Shown here piece after piece: positions 16,180 through 27,190 of a stretch of 64,000 nt of DNA. Under the pieces are notes generated by a model. That model saw only the letters and a list, made by a program, of their open reading frames with translations. It was not told the DNA's origin and made no database searches. A program made the translations under genes and the position numbers. Source of the DNA: Acholeplasmatales bacterium (GTDB lineage Bacteria; Bacillota_I; Bacilli_A; ML615J-28; CAG-313); assembly GCA_003539625.1 (NCBI GenBank), contig DPOU01000003.1, positions 20,455 through 84,454 of the forward strand, given 5' to 3'. Every line of letters starts with the position of its first letter. Position 1 is the stretch's first letter.

Positions 16180-18606
16180 TTATTTTACTTGTTTTAAATG
16201 CCAAATATTATCACAATATTCTTTTATACTACGGTCGGCAGCAAATCTACCAGCTTGACTAATATTAACTAGTGACATTTGATTGAATGATTTAGTATCT
16301 TTATACTTTTCATCCATTATATGATAAACATCAAGATAGTTTTCAAAATCAGCTAAGCACATATATCGATCAGCTATGCCATTTGTTGTAAGCAAATAGT
16401 TAGCTATATTTTCAAAGTTCTTTCCAGCAAAACCTCTTTTAAGCGTAGCTATAATTGAGCGTAATTCTTTACTATTGTTGTAATAGTAAGTTGAGTTGTA
16501 TCCTTGTTTCCACAATTCATCAACTTCCTTTGCGCTCATACCAAAGATAAAGATATTATCTTCGCCAACGGCATCACATATTTCAACGTTAGCACCATCC
16601 ATAGTACCAAAAGTTATGGCGCCATTTATCATAAACTTCATATTACCAGTACCACTAGCTTCATAACCAGCTAAAGAAATTTGTTCACTAATTTCTGATG
16701 CGGGCATCAAGTATTCCGCAAGTGTTACACAGTAATCTTCCATAAATACTACATTTAATTTTTCTTTCATTTTAGGATTAGCATTAATATCCATTGAAAT
16801 GTAGTTAATTAATTCAATAATCTCTTTTGCAAGATAGTAACCAGGAGCAGCTTTGGCACCAAAAATAAAGGTTTGTGGAGTAATATCTAAATCTGGATTT
16901 TCTTTTAATAGATTATACAAATGGACAATTTTTAATACATTCAATAATTGACGTTTATATTCGTGTAGTCTTTTTACTTGAACATCAAATCTTGTTTTAG
17001 GGTCTAAAACAATACCTTGTTTTTTATATAACATATTTGCAAAATCGCATTTATTTAAATATTTTATTCTTCCAAGTTCGTCTATAACTTTATCATCTTC
17101 ATAGTATTTCATGAATTTTGTTAATTCATTAGCATTTTTATACCAACCATCACCAATGCAATCATTTAACAATCCTGATAAACGAGGATTAGATTGATGC
17201 AACCATCTACGATGAGCTATACCATTTGTAACATTAGTAAATTTTTCAGGTGTTAATTGATAATAGTCTTTAAACAAAGTATTCTTTATTATATCGCTAT
17301 GTAAAGCAGATACTCCATTTACAGAATGACTACCAATTACGCTTAAATTAGCCATTTTTATATGATTAGATGATATTACTGCCATTCTGTTAATTTTATC
17401 CCAATCACCAGGATATAGGTTCCACAAATCTGCAGTATAACGGCGATTAATTTCTTTGATGATTGAATAAATTCTAGGCACAGTTCTAGCTACCAAATCT
17501 TCTGACCATGATTCAAGAGCTTCTACCATTATAGTATGATTAGTGTAAGCCACTGTTTGAGTTACAACATTCCACGCTTCATCCCAACCAAAGCCATAAT
17601 CATCCATTAATATACGCATAATTTCTGGTATACAAATAGCCGGATGGGTATCATTTATGTGAATTGCCGCATGTTCAGGTAATGTATGCAAATCGCCATA
17701 ACGTTTAATATGGTCGTATATAATGTTTTGAATTGAAGCACTTACAAGAAAGTATTGTTGTTTCAATCGTAAAGTTTTACCTTCTTGATGATCATCAGAT
17801 GGGTAAAGAACTTTAGATATCAATTCAGCTTCTTGGTTTTCAAAAACCGCTTTTTGATAATCACCTTGTGAAAAAGACTTCATATCAAATTTGCTGGCAT
17901 TACGTGCACGCCACAATCTAAGGGTAGATATAGCTTCGCTTTTACCACCTGATATAAGCATATCATAAGGAACCGCTTCTACAAGTTTTGAATCATGATA
18001 TTCAACTTTCATTTTTCCATTTTCTTGATATTCCGATACCCAACCGCCAAATCTTACTTTCAATATACGATCGCTTCGTGGTACAAGCCACACTTCACCA
18101 CCTGGTAGCCAAACATCGGGCATTTCTGTTTGCCAACCATTTACAATTTTTTGTTTGAATAGACCATATTCATAACGAATTGAAAAACCAGTTGCGGGAT
18201 AATCTAGCGAAGCTAACGAATCCATAAAGCATGCAGCTAGTCTACCTAAACCACCATTACCAAGTCCAGCATCATTTTCTTGATCATATAATTCATTTAA
18301 ATCATAGCCATAAGAATCTAATGCTTTTCGATAATTTTCAACAATACCTAAGTTGTATAAATTAGTTTTTAGGCTCCTACCAACTAAAAATTCCATACAT
18401 AAGTAATATACTTGTTTTGCTTTTTGGGCTTTTACTTTTCGCTTAAATAAATTCTTTTTTTCTAAAAGGATGTCTAAAACTGACATACTAACAGCTTTAT
18501 ACATTTGATCAATACTAGCATCTGCTGGTGTTACACCAAAATAACTTGCTAGTTTTTCTTCAATATGTGCTTTAGTGTTGTCTAGTTCTACTTGTTGCAT
18601 AGTCAT
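16180..18606 (-). CDS. glgP: Glycogen/maltodextrin phosphorylase
   Basis: 808 residues. A GT35 enzyme that releases glucose 1-phosphate from alpha-1,4-glucans with phosphate and pyridoxal phosphate. NDAGLGNGGLGRLAACFMD marks the N-terminal domain and EASGTGNMKFMINGAIT with TMDGANVEI marks the pyridoxal-phosphate lysine region near residue 650. Last gene of glgB-C-D-A-P, ten bases after glgA. The ATG follows AGGTGA. No terminator hairpin is visible after it. Confidence 0.97.
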   Translation of the reverse strand: MTMQQVELDNTKAHIEEKLASYFGVTPADASIDQMYKAVSMSVLDILLEKKNLFKRKVKAQKAKQVYYLCMEFLVGRSLKTNLYNLGIVENYRKALDSYGYDLNELYDQENDAGLGNGGLGRLAACFMDSLASLDYPATGFSIRYEYGLFKQKIVNGWQTEMPDVWLPGGEVWLVPRSDRILKVRFGGWVSEYQENGKMKVEYHDSKLVEAVPYDMLISGGKSEAISTLRLWRARNASKFDMKSFSQGDYQKAVFENQEAELISKVLYPSDDHQEGKTLRLKQQYFLVSASIQNIIYDHIKRYGDLHTLPEHAAIHINDTHPAICIPEIMRILMDDYGFGWDEAWNVVTQTVAYTNHTIMVEALESWSEDLVARTVPRIYSIIKEINRRYTADLWNLYPGDWDKINRMAVISSNHIKMANLSVIGSHSVNGVSALHSDIIKNTLFKDYYQLTPEKFTNVTNGIAHRRWLHQSNPRLSGLLNDCIGDGWYKNANELTKFMKYYEDDKVIDELGRIKYLNKCDFANMLYKKQGIVLDPKTRFDVQVKRLHEYKRQLLNVLKIVHLYNLLKENPDLDITPQTFIFGAKAAPGYYLAKEIIELINYISMDINANPKMKEKLNVVFMEDYCVTLAEYLMPASEISEQISLAGYEASGTGNMKFMINGAITFGTMDGANVEICDAVGEDNIFIFGMSAKEVDELWKQGYNSTYYYNNSKELRSIIATLKRGFAGKNFENIANYLLTTNGIADRYMCLADFENYLDVYHIMDEKYKDTKSFNQMSLVNISQAGRFAADRSIKEYCDNIWHLKQVK

Positions 18607-18616
18607 AAAATTTCAC

Positions 18617-20077
18617 CTAATTTTCTAAAATTTTTTCATACATTTTAACGTATTGTTTTGCAGAAGTACTCCATCCAAAATCTTTATTCATTACAATGCC
18701 AATATGCTTTTGCCATAATTCAGCATTATTATAATCCTTTAGTGCTCTTTTAATAGTATTTAACATATCTTGAGCATTCATTCCTTTAAATGTGTAGCCA
18801 TTTCCATCGGCAAATTCAAAGTCACGAATACTATCTTTTAATCCACCAGTTTCACGAACAACTGGAATTGCACCATAACGTGATGCTATCATTTGTGATA
18901 ATCCACAAGGTTCAGACTTAGAAGGCATTAAGAAGATATCTGCAGATGCATAAATCTTTCTAGATAAATCTTGATTAAAAGCAATTATTACGCGAAGTTT
19001 ATTACTATAGCGATACTCTAAATCCTTAAAATATCCTTCGTAATATGGATCGCCAGTTCCAAGTACAACTACTTGAACTCTTTCTAGTAAAAGTTCTTCA
19101 AATACTTCTTTTACTAAATCTAACCCTTTATGTGATACCAATCTAGATACCATACCTATCATCGGAATAGTAGGATCAACTGGCAAATCTAACATTGCTT
19201 GTAATTCTTCTTTATTTTTTACTTTTAAGTGAAAATCTTTTCTATCATAGTTTTCAAATAAAGCTTTATCCTTGGCAGGATTATAGAAGACTTTATCAAT
19301 ACCATTTAAAATACCAATAAGTTTACCTTCTTCTTTTATACGCTTAACTTCATGTTCAAGTCCATGTGCAAATTCTGGATTAGTAATTTCTTGGGCATAA
19401 CTAGGGCTAACTGTTGAAACAAAATTAGATGATTCCATAGCACCTTTCATTATGTTTGCTTTACCATGATATTCTAATAAATAGCTGTCATTCATTGAAA
19501 TACCGAAGACATCTTCAATAATATCTTGATCTAAAGAATATACTCCTTGATATTCAATATTATGTATTGTAAAAATTGTTTTAACTTTAGCAAAACGAGG
19601 ATCATTGTAATACAATGTTCTAAGATAAATTGATACCATTCCCGTTTGCCAATCATGGGCATGAATAATATCAGGTATTTCATTTAGATATATCATAACT
19701 TCTATTGCGGCCTTACTGAAAAACGCAAAACGTTCAGCATCGTCAAAATAGCCATAAAAGTTATCACGTTTGAAATAGTATTCATTATCAACAAAGTAAT
19801 ATGTAACATCTTTGTCTTCATATTTGTATATCCCACAATATTGTTTACGCCATGCAAGTGTTGTAGTAGTTTGTCCTACGTAAACCAATTTATTTCGATA
19901 AGCTTGGTTAATTTTTGAATATAGCGGTAAAATAACACTTACACTAAATTTATCTTTTGCATTTTTAACTATTTTTTTAGGCAATGATCCAATTACATCA
20001 CCTAAACCACCTGAAGCAAAAAAAGGTTGAGCTTCAGATGCAACAAAGAAAATTTTTTTCATTTTTAATTCACCCAT
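18617..20077 (-). CDS. glgA: Glycogen synthase (ADP-glucose type, GT5)
   Basis: 486 residues. FFVASEAQPFFASGGLGDVI at the N-terminus holds the KxGGL-like ADP-glucose motif, here SGGL, and IFLMPSKSEPCGLSQMIASR near 380-400 is the C-terminal GT-B nucleotide-sugar motif. It elongates alpha-1,4-glucan. AGGAGG stands nine bases before the first ATG (20075-20077); an ATG five codons later is the alternative that gives the shorter N-terminus common in the family. Confidence 0.97.
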   Translation of the reverse strand: MGELKMKKIFFVASEAQPFFASGGLGDVIGSLPKKIVKNAKDKFSVSVILPLYSKINQAYRNKLVYVGQTTTTLAWRKQYCGIYKYEDKDVTYYFVDNEYYFKRDNFYGYFDDAERFAFFSKAAIEVMIYLNEIPDIIHAHDWQTGMVSIYLRTLYYNDPRFAKVKTIFTIHNIEYQGVYSLDQDIIEDVFGISMNDSYLLEYHGKANIMKGAMESSNFVSTVSPSYAQEITNPEFAHGLEHEVKRIKEEGKLIGILNGIDKVFYNPAKDKALFENYDRKDFHLKVKNKEELQAMLDLPVDPTIPMIGMVSRLVSHKGLDLVKEVFEELLLERVQVVVLGTGDPYYEGYFKDLEYRYSNKLRVIIAFNQDLSRKIYASADIFLMPSKSEPCGLSQMIASRYGAIPVVRETGGLKDSIRDFEFADGNGYTFKGMNAQDMLNTIKRALKDYNNAELWQKHIGIVMNKDFGWSTSAKQYVKMYEKILEN

Positions 20078-20125
20078 GATTTTATCCTCCTATATTAATT
20101 ATGATTAAATATATTATTTCCAATT

Positions 20126-21241
20126 TTATACCATTGTATTCTTACCAAGATAATATGGTATTTTTTCGCAACCAGAAAGTACATTTCTATCACGAATTGT
20201 TACATTTTTATCAGTTACTACATAATTTAATGAAACGTTAGTACCAGTTATTGTATCTTGCATTAAAATTGAATTTTTAACGACAGTACCTTTTCCTACT
20301 TTTACGCCTCTGAATAAAACACTGTTAATAACGGTACCTTCAATTTCGCATCCATCGGCAATGAAGCTGTTTTCTACTTTTGCTTCAAATCCATATCTAG
20401 TTGGAGCAGAGTCTCTTACTTTGGTATAGATACGATGATTACGATCACCAAATAAAGCATCACGATTTTCTTTTTCTAATAATGCCATATTGTATTTAAA
20501 GTAATTTTCCATTGAATTTACATGTAAATATATGCCTTTATGTTCATAACCAAAGATTTTTAAACTCTTGATATTGTTGAATAGAATATCACGGTGGAAA
20601 GATTCTAGTCCTTGTGATACCGCATCATCTAGTAAGCATTGTAATAAGCGTCTATTAATTACCCAAACATTTATACTAGAATTAGTAATTTTACCTACTT
20701 TTGATTTAAGATCAGCTTTAATTACACGGCCAGTTTCATCCATTTTTAAATCCATGTGCGATGCCATATCACTTCCACATTTACCATGGCGATAAATTAT
20801 TGTAATATCAGCTTGATTAGCAACATGTTGTTCTAATACATCATTAAGGTCTATAACATTTGCACTATCACAATCCATCAAAACCACTAAATCTTCTTTA
20901 TTTTTTTCAATATAACCTCTTATACTAATAAGAGCTTCTAAGCGGTTTGAATAAAGAGTATCACTCTTATAGCTACCATATGGAGGGAATATTACTAATC
21001 CACCATTTCTTCTAGATAAATCCCAATCTTTACCTGATCCAAGATGATCCATTAATGATTGATAATTTTTTTGGGCTAATATTCCAACATTAACTATATC
21101 TGCACTAACTATATTAGAAAGGGCAAAATCGATTAGACGATATCTTCCACCAAAGGGGATAGAAGCAGATGTTCTTTTTCTTGTTAATTCATCAATTGTT
21201 TCATTATGAATGTTAGAAAAAATTATTCCTAATGCTTTCAT
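20126..21241 (-). CDS. glgD: GlgD, glucose-1-phosphate adenylyltransferase-like subunit
   Basis: 371 residues. A nucleotidyltransferase fold followed by a left-handed beta-helix. SIPFGGRYRLIDFALSNIVS and GSGKDWDLSRRNGGLVIFPP follow the GlgC pattern, but the N-terminal GGxGxRL loop of the catalytic subunit is missing (MKALGIIFSNIHNETIDELT instead), as is typical of GlgD, which modulates GlgC in Firmicutes. It starts two bases after the glgC stop. Confidence 0.95.
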   Translation of the reverse strand: MKALGIIFSNIHNETIDELTRKRTSASIPFGGRYRLIDFALSNIVSADIVNVGILAQKNYQSLMDHLGSGKDWDLSRRNGGLVIFPPYGSYKSDTLYSNRLEALISIRGYIEKNKEDLVVLMDCDSANVIDLNDVLEQHVANQADITIIYRHGKCGSDMASHMDLKMDETGRVIKADLKSKVGKITNSSINVWVINRRLLQCLLDDAVSQGLESFHRDILFNNIKSLKIFGYEHKGIYLHVNSMENYFKYNMALLEKENRDALFGDRNHRIYTKVRDSAPTRYGFEAKVENSFIADGCEIEGTVINSVLFRGVKVGKGTVVKNSILMQDTITGTNVSLNYVVTDKNVTIRDRNVLSGCEKIPYYLGKNTMV

Positions 21242-21242
21242 G

Positions 21243-22451
21243 TTATTTATCCTCCTTTTCTCTTATGACATCGTGTTCAATGTTAGCTCCAGCTTTTACA
21301 ATCGCATAATCTTCTATTTTTAATTCTCTACCTATTACAGCGATTTCAACTTTATCGGCAATTTCTGAGCCAACTTTTGCGCCTTTTCCAACTATTACTT
21401 TTTCATCTATAATACTATAATTTACAACGGCATCTTCTAGAATTTTTGTTTCCGCAAAAATTACACTATCCTTAACAACTGCACCTTTGGCAATTTCAAC
21501 ATTTGAACCAATTATACTATTGATAACTGTACCACTAATTTTAGCACCGTCGGTTATGATAGAATTTTTAATCACTGCACCTTTATCTATATATTGAGGT
21601 TCAATTCCAACATTTCTTGAATGGATTTTCCAGAATGGATTATAAATATCAAATGCAGGATTATCACCTATTAAATCTTGGTTAGCTTCCCATAAGCTCT
21701 TAATTGTACCAACATCTTTCCAATAACCTTTAAATGGATATGCTACCATTTTTTCGCCTTTAGCTAACATAGTGGGTATAATATTTTTACCAAAGTCGTT
21801 TTGGCTATTAGGATCTAAAGCATCTTCTCTTAAATATTTGAATAGTTTATCTTTTTTAAAAATATAAATTCCCATTGATGCTTTATTACTCTTAGGATTT
21901 TTAGGTTTTTCTTCAAATTCAGTAATTACGTTGTTTTCATCGGTATTCATAATACCAAATCGGCTTGCTTCTTCCATAGGTACTTCAAGAACAGCTATGG
22001 TACAATCCGCATTATTCTTTATATGGTTATTTAGCATTAAGTTGTAGTCCATTTTATAAATATGATCCCCTGATAATATTAAAACATGTTCTGGATCATA
22101 ATTTTCAATGAAACTTAAGTTTTGATATATTGCATTGGCAGTACCTTTATACCATTCACTACCAGTTTTTGCTTGATATGGTGGTAAGATATGAACGCCG
22201 CCATAAGTTCTATCTAAATCCCATGGTTGACCATTTCCGATGTAATCATTTAAAATCAATGGTTGATATTGTGTTAATACACCTACTGTATCTATATTTG
22301 AGTTAACACAATTTGATAGGGTAAAATCTATAATTCGATATTTTGCCCCAAATGAAACAGCAGGTTTAGCAACTTTCGCGGTAAGAGCATACAAACGGCT
22401 TCCTTGACCACCTGCTAGTAGCATAGCTATACATTTTTTTTGACTATACAT
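21243..22451 (-). CDS. glgC: Glucose-1-phosphate adenylyltransferase, catalytic subunit
   Basis: 402 residues. It makes ADP-glucose from glucose 1-phosphate and [23 protein letters not shown] (9-28) is the nucleotide-binding loop, [20 protein letters not shown] follows, and [10 protein letters not shown] carries the metal-binding Asp. The C-terminal third is a beta-helix with hexapeptide repeats. It overlaps the end of glgB by eight bases. Confidence 0.97.
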   Translation of the reverse strand: MYSQKKCIAMLLAGGQGSRLYALTAKVAKPAVSFGAKYRIIDFTLSNCVNSNIDTVGVLTQYQPLILNDYIGNGQPWDLDRTYGGVHILPPYQAKTGSEWYKGTANAIYQNLSFIENYDPEHVLILSGDHIYKMDYNLMLNNHIKNNADCTIAVLEVPMEEASRFGIMNTDENNVITEFEEKPKNPKSNKASMGIYIFKKDKLFKYLREDALDPNSQNDFGKNIIPTMLAKGEKMVAYPFKGYWKDVGTIKSLWEANQDLIGDNPAFDIYNPFWKIHSRNVGIEPQYIDKGAVIKNSIITDGAKISGTVINSIIGSNVEIAKGAVVKDSVIFAETKILEDAVVNYSIIDEKVIVGKGAKVGSEIADKVEIAVIGRELKIEDYAIVKAGANIEHDVIREKEDK

Positions 22452-24291
22452 AATTTTTTACCTTCCTTAATATTATTCCTGTACTATTATATAATTTTAT
22501 TCTTAAACAACCATCTTTTACTTGATAAGTAGTTTTCTTTAGATTAGTATATCCACCATAAATTTTATCTGATGATGCTAAAACGACTTCATATTCGCCA
22601 TTATCAAATGGCATTATATAATCATTCCAATCACAATAAGCAAAATTGATTATTACATCTAGGCTTTCACCTTTATTGTCAATACGTTTATACGCTAAAA
22701 CGTTATGATCTGCATCATTAACCATTAACCAGTTAAATCCCTCCCAATTTACCTCATTTTGATATAAGGCAGGATTTTTTTTATATAATTTATTTAAATC
22801 TCTTACGTAATTTTGCAATCCTTGGTGTAATGGATATTCTAATACTGACCAGTCTAATTCTCTTGATTCTGACCATTCTCTAAATTGGCCAATTTCTCCA
22901 CCCATAAATAGTAGCTTTTTACCTGGATGAGTCATCATATATGTGTAATAAGTCTTTAAACTTGCAAATTTTTGTTCATACTCACCTGGCATTTTATTAA
23001 TCATTGAACCCTTCATATGAACAACTTCATCATGCGATAAAGGCAATATATAATGTTCACTGAATATATAGGTCATTTGAAAAGTTAATTCATTGTGGTG
23101 ATATTTACGATACAATGGATCCGTTTTAATATAATCAAGGGTATCATTCATCCACCCCATATTCCACTTATAATCAAATTCCAGGCCACCATCTATAGCT
23201 TTCTCGGTAACTTTAGGATAAGAAGTAGATTCTTCTGCTATCATTAAAACACCTGGATAATAGTTGTGAACCATTGAGTTAACTTTTTGCAAAAATGCTA
23301 CTGCTTCTAAATTAATATTTGTTCCTAAATTATTTTTATGCCATTTTCCTTCACTTCTGCCATAATCTAGATACAACATTGATGCCACTGCATCAACTCT
23401 TATACCATCGATATGAAATTTATCGAACAAAAACATAGCATTTGATACTAAAAAGGATTGGACTTCATTTCTACCATAGTCAAAACATCTAGTCCCCCAA
23501 CCCTCGTTTTCTTTTCGCATTTCATCACTAGGTTCGTATGTTGCTTCACCATCAAAATCGATTAAGCCATGACTATCTTTAGTAAAATGGCCTGGTACCC
23601 AATCGACAATAACACCAATATTGTTTTGATGGCAAATATCAACAAATGCCATAAAATCTTTAGGTGTTCCGTATCTTGATGTTATTGCGTAATATCCTGT
23701 AACTTGATATCCCCAAGAAGGGTCATACGGGTACTCAGCTATTGGCATTACTTCAATATGCGTGTATCCCATTTTCTTTACATATTCGCATAATTCAATA
23801 GCAAGTTTTTTGTAATCAAAAAATTCTCCATTCTCGTATCTTCGCCAAGATCCTAAATGAACTTCATAGATGTTAATAGGCTGGTCTAAAGCTTGTTTTT
23901 TTATGCGTCTTTTCATCCACTTAGCATCACTAAATTCAAAGCCTTCTAGATTATATACTTTTGATGATTTTTCTGGTCTTAATTCACAATGAAATCCATA
24001 TGGGTCACTTTTAAATAATAATTCATTATCGTTAGTTAAAATAGCATATTGATAGCAATCGAATTCTTTTATTCCTTCAATGATTGTTTCATATAAGCCT
24101 TCATTAGTAATCTTTTTCATTACATTTTTGGTTGTATCCCAATTATTAAATTCGCCAACCACCGATACAATTTTTGCATGAGGGGCATATACACGAAAGA
24201 TTGTATAATCATTGTGATAATGTGCACCCATCAATTCATATGCACGATAGTTAGTTCCTTGGTGGAAATAGTAAATGCCTTTTTCTTCCAT
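22444..24291 (-). CDS. glgB: 1,4-alpha-glucan branching enzyme
   Basis: 615 residues: a CBM48 domain (about 20-120) and a GH13 barrel. [18 protein letters not shown] carries the nucleophile Asp, [10 protein letters not shown] the acid/base Glu, and [14 protein letters not shown] the third catalytic residue. It adds alpha-1,6 branches to glycogen. It is the first gene of the operon; the ATG follows GGGAGGG. Length fits a branching enzyme with one N-terminal domain. Confidence 0.97.
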   Translation of the reverse strand: MEEKGIYYFHQGTNYRAYELMGAHYHNDYTIFRVYAPHAKIVSVVGEFNNWDTTKNVMKKITNEGLYETIIEGIKEFDCYQYAILTNDNELLFKSDPYGFHCELRPEKSSKVYNLEGFEFSDAKWMKRRIKKQALDQPINIYEVHLGSWRRYENGEFFDYKKLAIELCEYVKKMGYTHIEVMPIAEYPYDPSWGYQVTGYYAITSRYGTPKDFMAFVDICHQNNIGVIVDWVPGHFTKDSHGLIDFDGEATYEPSDEMRKENEGWGTRCFDYGRNEVQSFLVSNAMFLFDKFHIDGIRVDAVASMLYLDYGRSEGKWHKNNLGTNINLEAVAFLQKVNSMVHNYYPGVLMIAEESTSYPKVTEKAIDGGLEFDYKWNMGWMNDTLDYIKTDPLYRKYHHNELTFQMTYIFSEHYILPLSHDEVVHMKGSMINKMPGEYEQKFASLKTYYTYMMTHPGKKLLFMGGEIGQFREWSESRELDWSVLEYPLHQGLQNYVRDLNKLYKKNPALYQNEVNWEGFNWLMVNDADHNVLAYKRIDNKGESLDVIINFAYCDWNDYIMPFDNGEYEVVLASSDKIYGGYTNLKKTTYQVKDGCLRIKLYNSTGIILRKVKNYV

Positions 24292-24316
24292 TTTATCCCT
24301 CCCATACTTTTACCAT

Positions 24317-24345
24317 ATTATACCATATCTTAAAATTATATGCAA
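24317..24345 (-). promoter_or_regulatory. Promoter of the glg operon
   Basis: TTGCAT, 17 bases, TATAAT (24317-24322) on the minus strand, 25 bases before glgB. Confidence 0.8.
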
Positions 24346-24419
24346 TTTTTATAAAATTAATTCTTATTAAAGATGGATTTTTTAGGTTCACATAGCTTGT
24401 TTACTAGACAATTTTTTCC

Positions 24420-24452
24420 TAATAAAAAGAAGACAAAAACCTTGTCTTCTTA
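24420..24452 (-). terminator. Terminator of ruvB-queA-kinase operon
   Basis: Minus-strand stem AAGAAGACAA...TTGTCTTCTT followed by TTTATT. Confidence 0.88.
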
Positions 24453-24467
24453 TATCTTATTAGTTTT

Positions 24468-25079
24468 TTAATTTCCTTTTTTGAACATTTTTGCAATAAG
24501 TGGAACTATTTCTTTGATGTTTATATTAGTAGTATTAACACAAAGATCGTAGTTTATTTTGTCACTCCACTTTTGACCAGTATAATATTCATAATATTTT
24601 GCACGGCCTTTATCTATTTTTAAAATATGTTTTTTTAATTGCTTTTCAGTATATTGTTCAGATGTTGTACTACGTGCAACACATCGCTTAATACGACTAT
24701 CTAGATCAGCATAAATGAAAATACGATAAGGTTTCATCTCTCTTAAAATATAATCTGCACATCTACCAACAATTACACAATTAGATTTACTAGCTAAATC
24801 TTTTATTATTTCGCATTGTGCTTGATAAACTTTTTGGATTTGATGCATTTGATAATTTTCAGTATAAGACATACTTTGACCTATTGTTATAGGGAATAAT
24901 GGGTGTGGTGCTGATTCAATTACTTGTTGTACATATTCTTCTGATAAAGATGTGTGTTTAGAAATTGCTTCAACAATTTCTTTATCATAGTATTCAAAAT
25001 GTAATTCTTCAGCAAGACGTCTACCAAATTCTCTTCCTCCACTACCAAATTCACGACCAATTGTTATTATTGTATTCAT
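24468..25079 (-). CDS. Cytidylate kinase-like P-loop protein
   Basis: 203 residues. IITIGREFGSGGREFGRRLA (3-22) is a P-loop of the cytidylate-kinase-like type; YYDKEIVEAISK and CVIVGRCADYILRE follow as in this family of Gram-positive proteins, which is related to but distinct from Cmk. The phosphate acceptor is not known. The ATG at 25077-25079 has GGAGG at the right distance; the earlier in-frame ATG overlaps this site. It follows queA in what looks like one operon and ends at a terminator. Confidence 0.8.
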   Translation of the reverse strand: MNTIITIGREFGSGGREFGRRLAEELHFEYYDKEIVEAISKHTSLSEEYVQQVIESAPHPLFPITIGQSMSYTENYQMHQIQKVYQAQCEIIKDLASKSNCVIVGRCADYILREMKPYRIFIYADLDSRIKRCVARSTTSEQYTEKQLKKHILKIDKGRAKYYEYYTGQKWSDKINYDLCVNTTNINIKEIVPLIAKMFKKGN

Positions 25080-25101
25080 ATAAACCTCCATTTTTGATTT
25101 A

Positions 25102-26127
25102 TTATTTTATAAACATTGCATCACCGAATGAAAAGAAACGATACTTTTCTTTTACGGCAGTTTTGTATGCATTTAATATATTGTCTTTACCTGCTAAGGC
25201 ACTTACAAGCATTATCAAAGTTGATTTTGGTAAATGAAAATTAGTAATTAACGCATCTATTGCTTTAAATTCATATGGTGGATAAATAAAGATACTTGTT
25301 GCTTCGTTACATTCAACAAATTTACCATATTTTGCCATTATGCTTTCCAATGTTCTAGTAGATGTTGTACCAACGCTAATGATACGTTTACCTTCTTCTT
25401 TTGCTTTATTCAAAGCATCTGCAGTTTCTTTAGTCATCTTGTATGTTTCGCTGTGCATATGATGGTCTTCAATTGTTTCACTACTTACTGGTCTAAATGT
25501 TCCAAGGCCTACGTTTAAAGTTACATATTCTATTTGTACCCCTTTTTGTTTGCACTTTTCTAACAATTCTTTAGTAAAATGAAGCCCAGCAGTTGGTGCA
25601 GCAGCACTTCCATAATCTTTAGCATAAACCGTTTGATAGCGATCTTGATCTTTTAGTTCTTCATGAATATATGGTGGTAAAGGCATTGTTCCGATTTCTT
25701 CTAGTATTTCTAAAAATATTCCATGATATTCCATCTTAAACAAGCGTTCGCCATCTTCGCCTTCTTCAATACATGTTGCGACAAGCAGACCATCTTTAAA
25801 CGATATTTTTGTACCTACTTTTACACGCCTTGCGGGACGTGTAAGAGCCTTCCATACATTTGGTTCAACTTCTTTTAGAAGTAAAACTTCGATAAACGCA
25901 TTAGTATCTACTTTATGGCCATATATCCTAGATGGCAAAACTTTAGTATCATTTAAAACTAAAACATCATTATCAGTTAAATAATCCAAGATGTCATAAA
26001 AGTGTTTATGTTCTATTTCTCCTGTTTTTTTATCAAGGACTAATAGTCTTGAAGAAGTTCGATCTTCTAAGGGAGTTTGGGCAATTAGTTCTTCGGGCAA
26101 TTCATAATCAAAATCTGTTACTTTCAA
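25102..26127 (-). CDS. queA: S-adenosylmethionine:tRNA ribosyltransferase-isomerase
   Basis: 341 residues. QueA transfers the ribose of S-adenosylmethionine to preQ1 in tRNA to form epoxyqueuosine. [20 protein letters not shown] at the N-terminus, [20 protein letters not shown] near 168-187 and [19 protein letters not shown] near 296-314 are diagnostic. The start is a TTG (26125-26127) that overlaps the TGA stop of ruvB, with GGAGGG just upstream. With queT and queH it defines queuosine salvage in this window; tgt is not in view. Confidence 0.96.
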   Translation of the reverse strand: MKVTDFDYELPEELIAQTPLEDRTSSRLLVLDKKTGEIEHKHFYDILDYLTDNDVLVLNDTKVLPSRIYGHKVDTNAFIEVLLLKEVEPNVWKALTRPARRVKVGTKISFKDGLLVATCIEEGEDGERLFKMEYHGIFLEILEEIGTMPLPPYIHEELKDQDRYQTVYAKDYGSAAAPTAGLHFTKELLEKCKQKGVQIEYVTLNVGLGTFRPVSSETIEDHHMHSETYKMTKETADALNKAKEEGKRIISVGTTSTRTLESIMAKYGKFVECNEATSIFIYPPYEFKAIDALITNFHLPKSTLIMLVSALAGKDNILNAYKTAVKEKYRFFSFGDAMFIK

Positions 26128-27122
26128 AATAACCCTCCTTTATTGATACCTAAATGTTGATAGGCTTTTTCAGTAGCTACTCTTCCGCGATGAGTTCTAA
26201 TAATAAATCCTTCTTGCAATAGATATGGTTCGTTAACATCTTCAAGCGTTACTGTTTCTTCAGAAATTGTTGCGGCAAGTGCCTCTAATCCTGCTGGACC
26301 ACCTTTAAAGCGTTCAATCAATCCATATAGATACTTACGGTCAGTTACGTCTAAACCTGCTTTGTCTATATCAAGTTTATTTAAAGCATAGTCAGTTGTT
26401 TTTATAGTTATGTGATCTAAGTGTTCGTATTGGGCAAAATCACGAATTCTTCTAAATAGGCGATTGGCTATACGAGGAGTTCCTCTAGATCTTCTTGCAA
26501 GTTCATAAGTTGCATCATCATCAATTGGAAAATTGAAAATACGTGATGTTCTTTTTATAATTGTAGCAAGCTCATCTAAATTATAATACTTCAATTGATG
26601 AATTATTCCAAATCGATCACGCATTGGGGCAGTTAAATCACCAAACCTAGTTGTTGCGCCAACCAAAGTAAATGGTGGTAAATCAATTCTAAGCGTTGTA
26701 GCGGCAGAATCTTTTCCCATAACTATATCAATCGCAAAGTCTTCCATTGCTGAATACAAAATTTCTTCAATTACTTTTGGTATGCGATGAATTTCATCAA
26801 TAAATAAAACATCACCCGGTTCTAATGAAGATAGTATTGAGGCAAGATCACCAGGTCTAGAAAGAGCAGGGCCAGTAGTTACTTTTATACCAGTATTCAT
26901 TTCGTTTGCAATAATATGAGCTAGAGTTGTTTTACCTAATCCTGGAGGTCCATATAATAAAACGTGATCTAAACTTTCATTTCGTAATTTTGCCGTGTGG
27001 ATGAATACGCTCATCATTTCTTTTAGTTCATTTTGTCCAACATATTCTTTTAATGATTGCGGTCTCAAAGTGCATTCTACTTCATCACCATCAATCATTT
27101 TTCTATCCATTACGTTATCCAT
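26124..27122 (-). CDS. ruvB: Holliday junction branch migration helicase RuvB
   Basis: 332 residues. Walker [17 protein letters not shown], Walker [12 protein letters not shown], sensor and arginine-finger region [18 protein letters not shown], and a C-terminal winged helix ending in [19 protein letters not shown]. It drives branch migration with RuvA. The stop is TGA and overlaps the queA start. ruvA is not in this operon but divergent, across a 68-base gap, which is not the usual ruvAB arrangement. Confidence 0.97.
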   Translation of the reverse strand: MDNVMDRKMIDGDEVECTLRPQSLKEYVGQNELKEMMSVFIHTAKLRNESLDHVLLYGPPGLGKTTLAHIIANEMNTGIKVTTGPALSRPGDLASILSSLEPGDVLFIDEIHRIPKVIEEILYSAMEDFAIDIVMGKDSAATTLRIDLPPFTLVGATTRFGDLTAPMRDRFGIIHQLKYYNLDELATIIKRTSRIFNFPIDDDATYELARRSRGTPRIANRLFRRIRDFAQYEHLDHITIKTTDYALNKLDIDKAGLDVTDRKYLYGLIERFKGGPAGLEALAATISEETVTLEDVNEPYLLQEGFIIRTHRGRVATEKAYQHLGINKGGLF

Positions 27123-27138
27123 TTAATCACCCTTTCGA

Positions 27139-27167
27139 TTGATTTAATTGTTATTTTATGATATAAT
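27139..27167 (+). promoter_or_regulatory. Promoter of ruvA
   Basis: TTGATT (27139-27144), 17 bases, TATAAT (27162-27167) on the plus strand. Confidence 0.75.
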
Positions 27168-27190
27168 ATCGCTGTATTGGAGGGATTATT

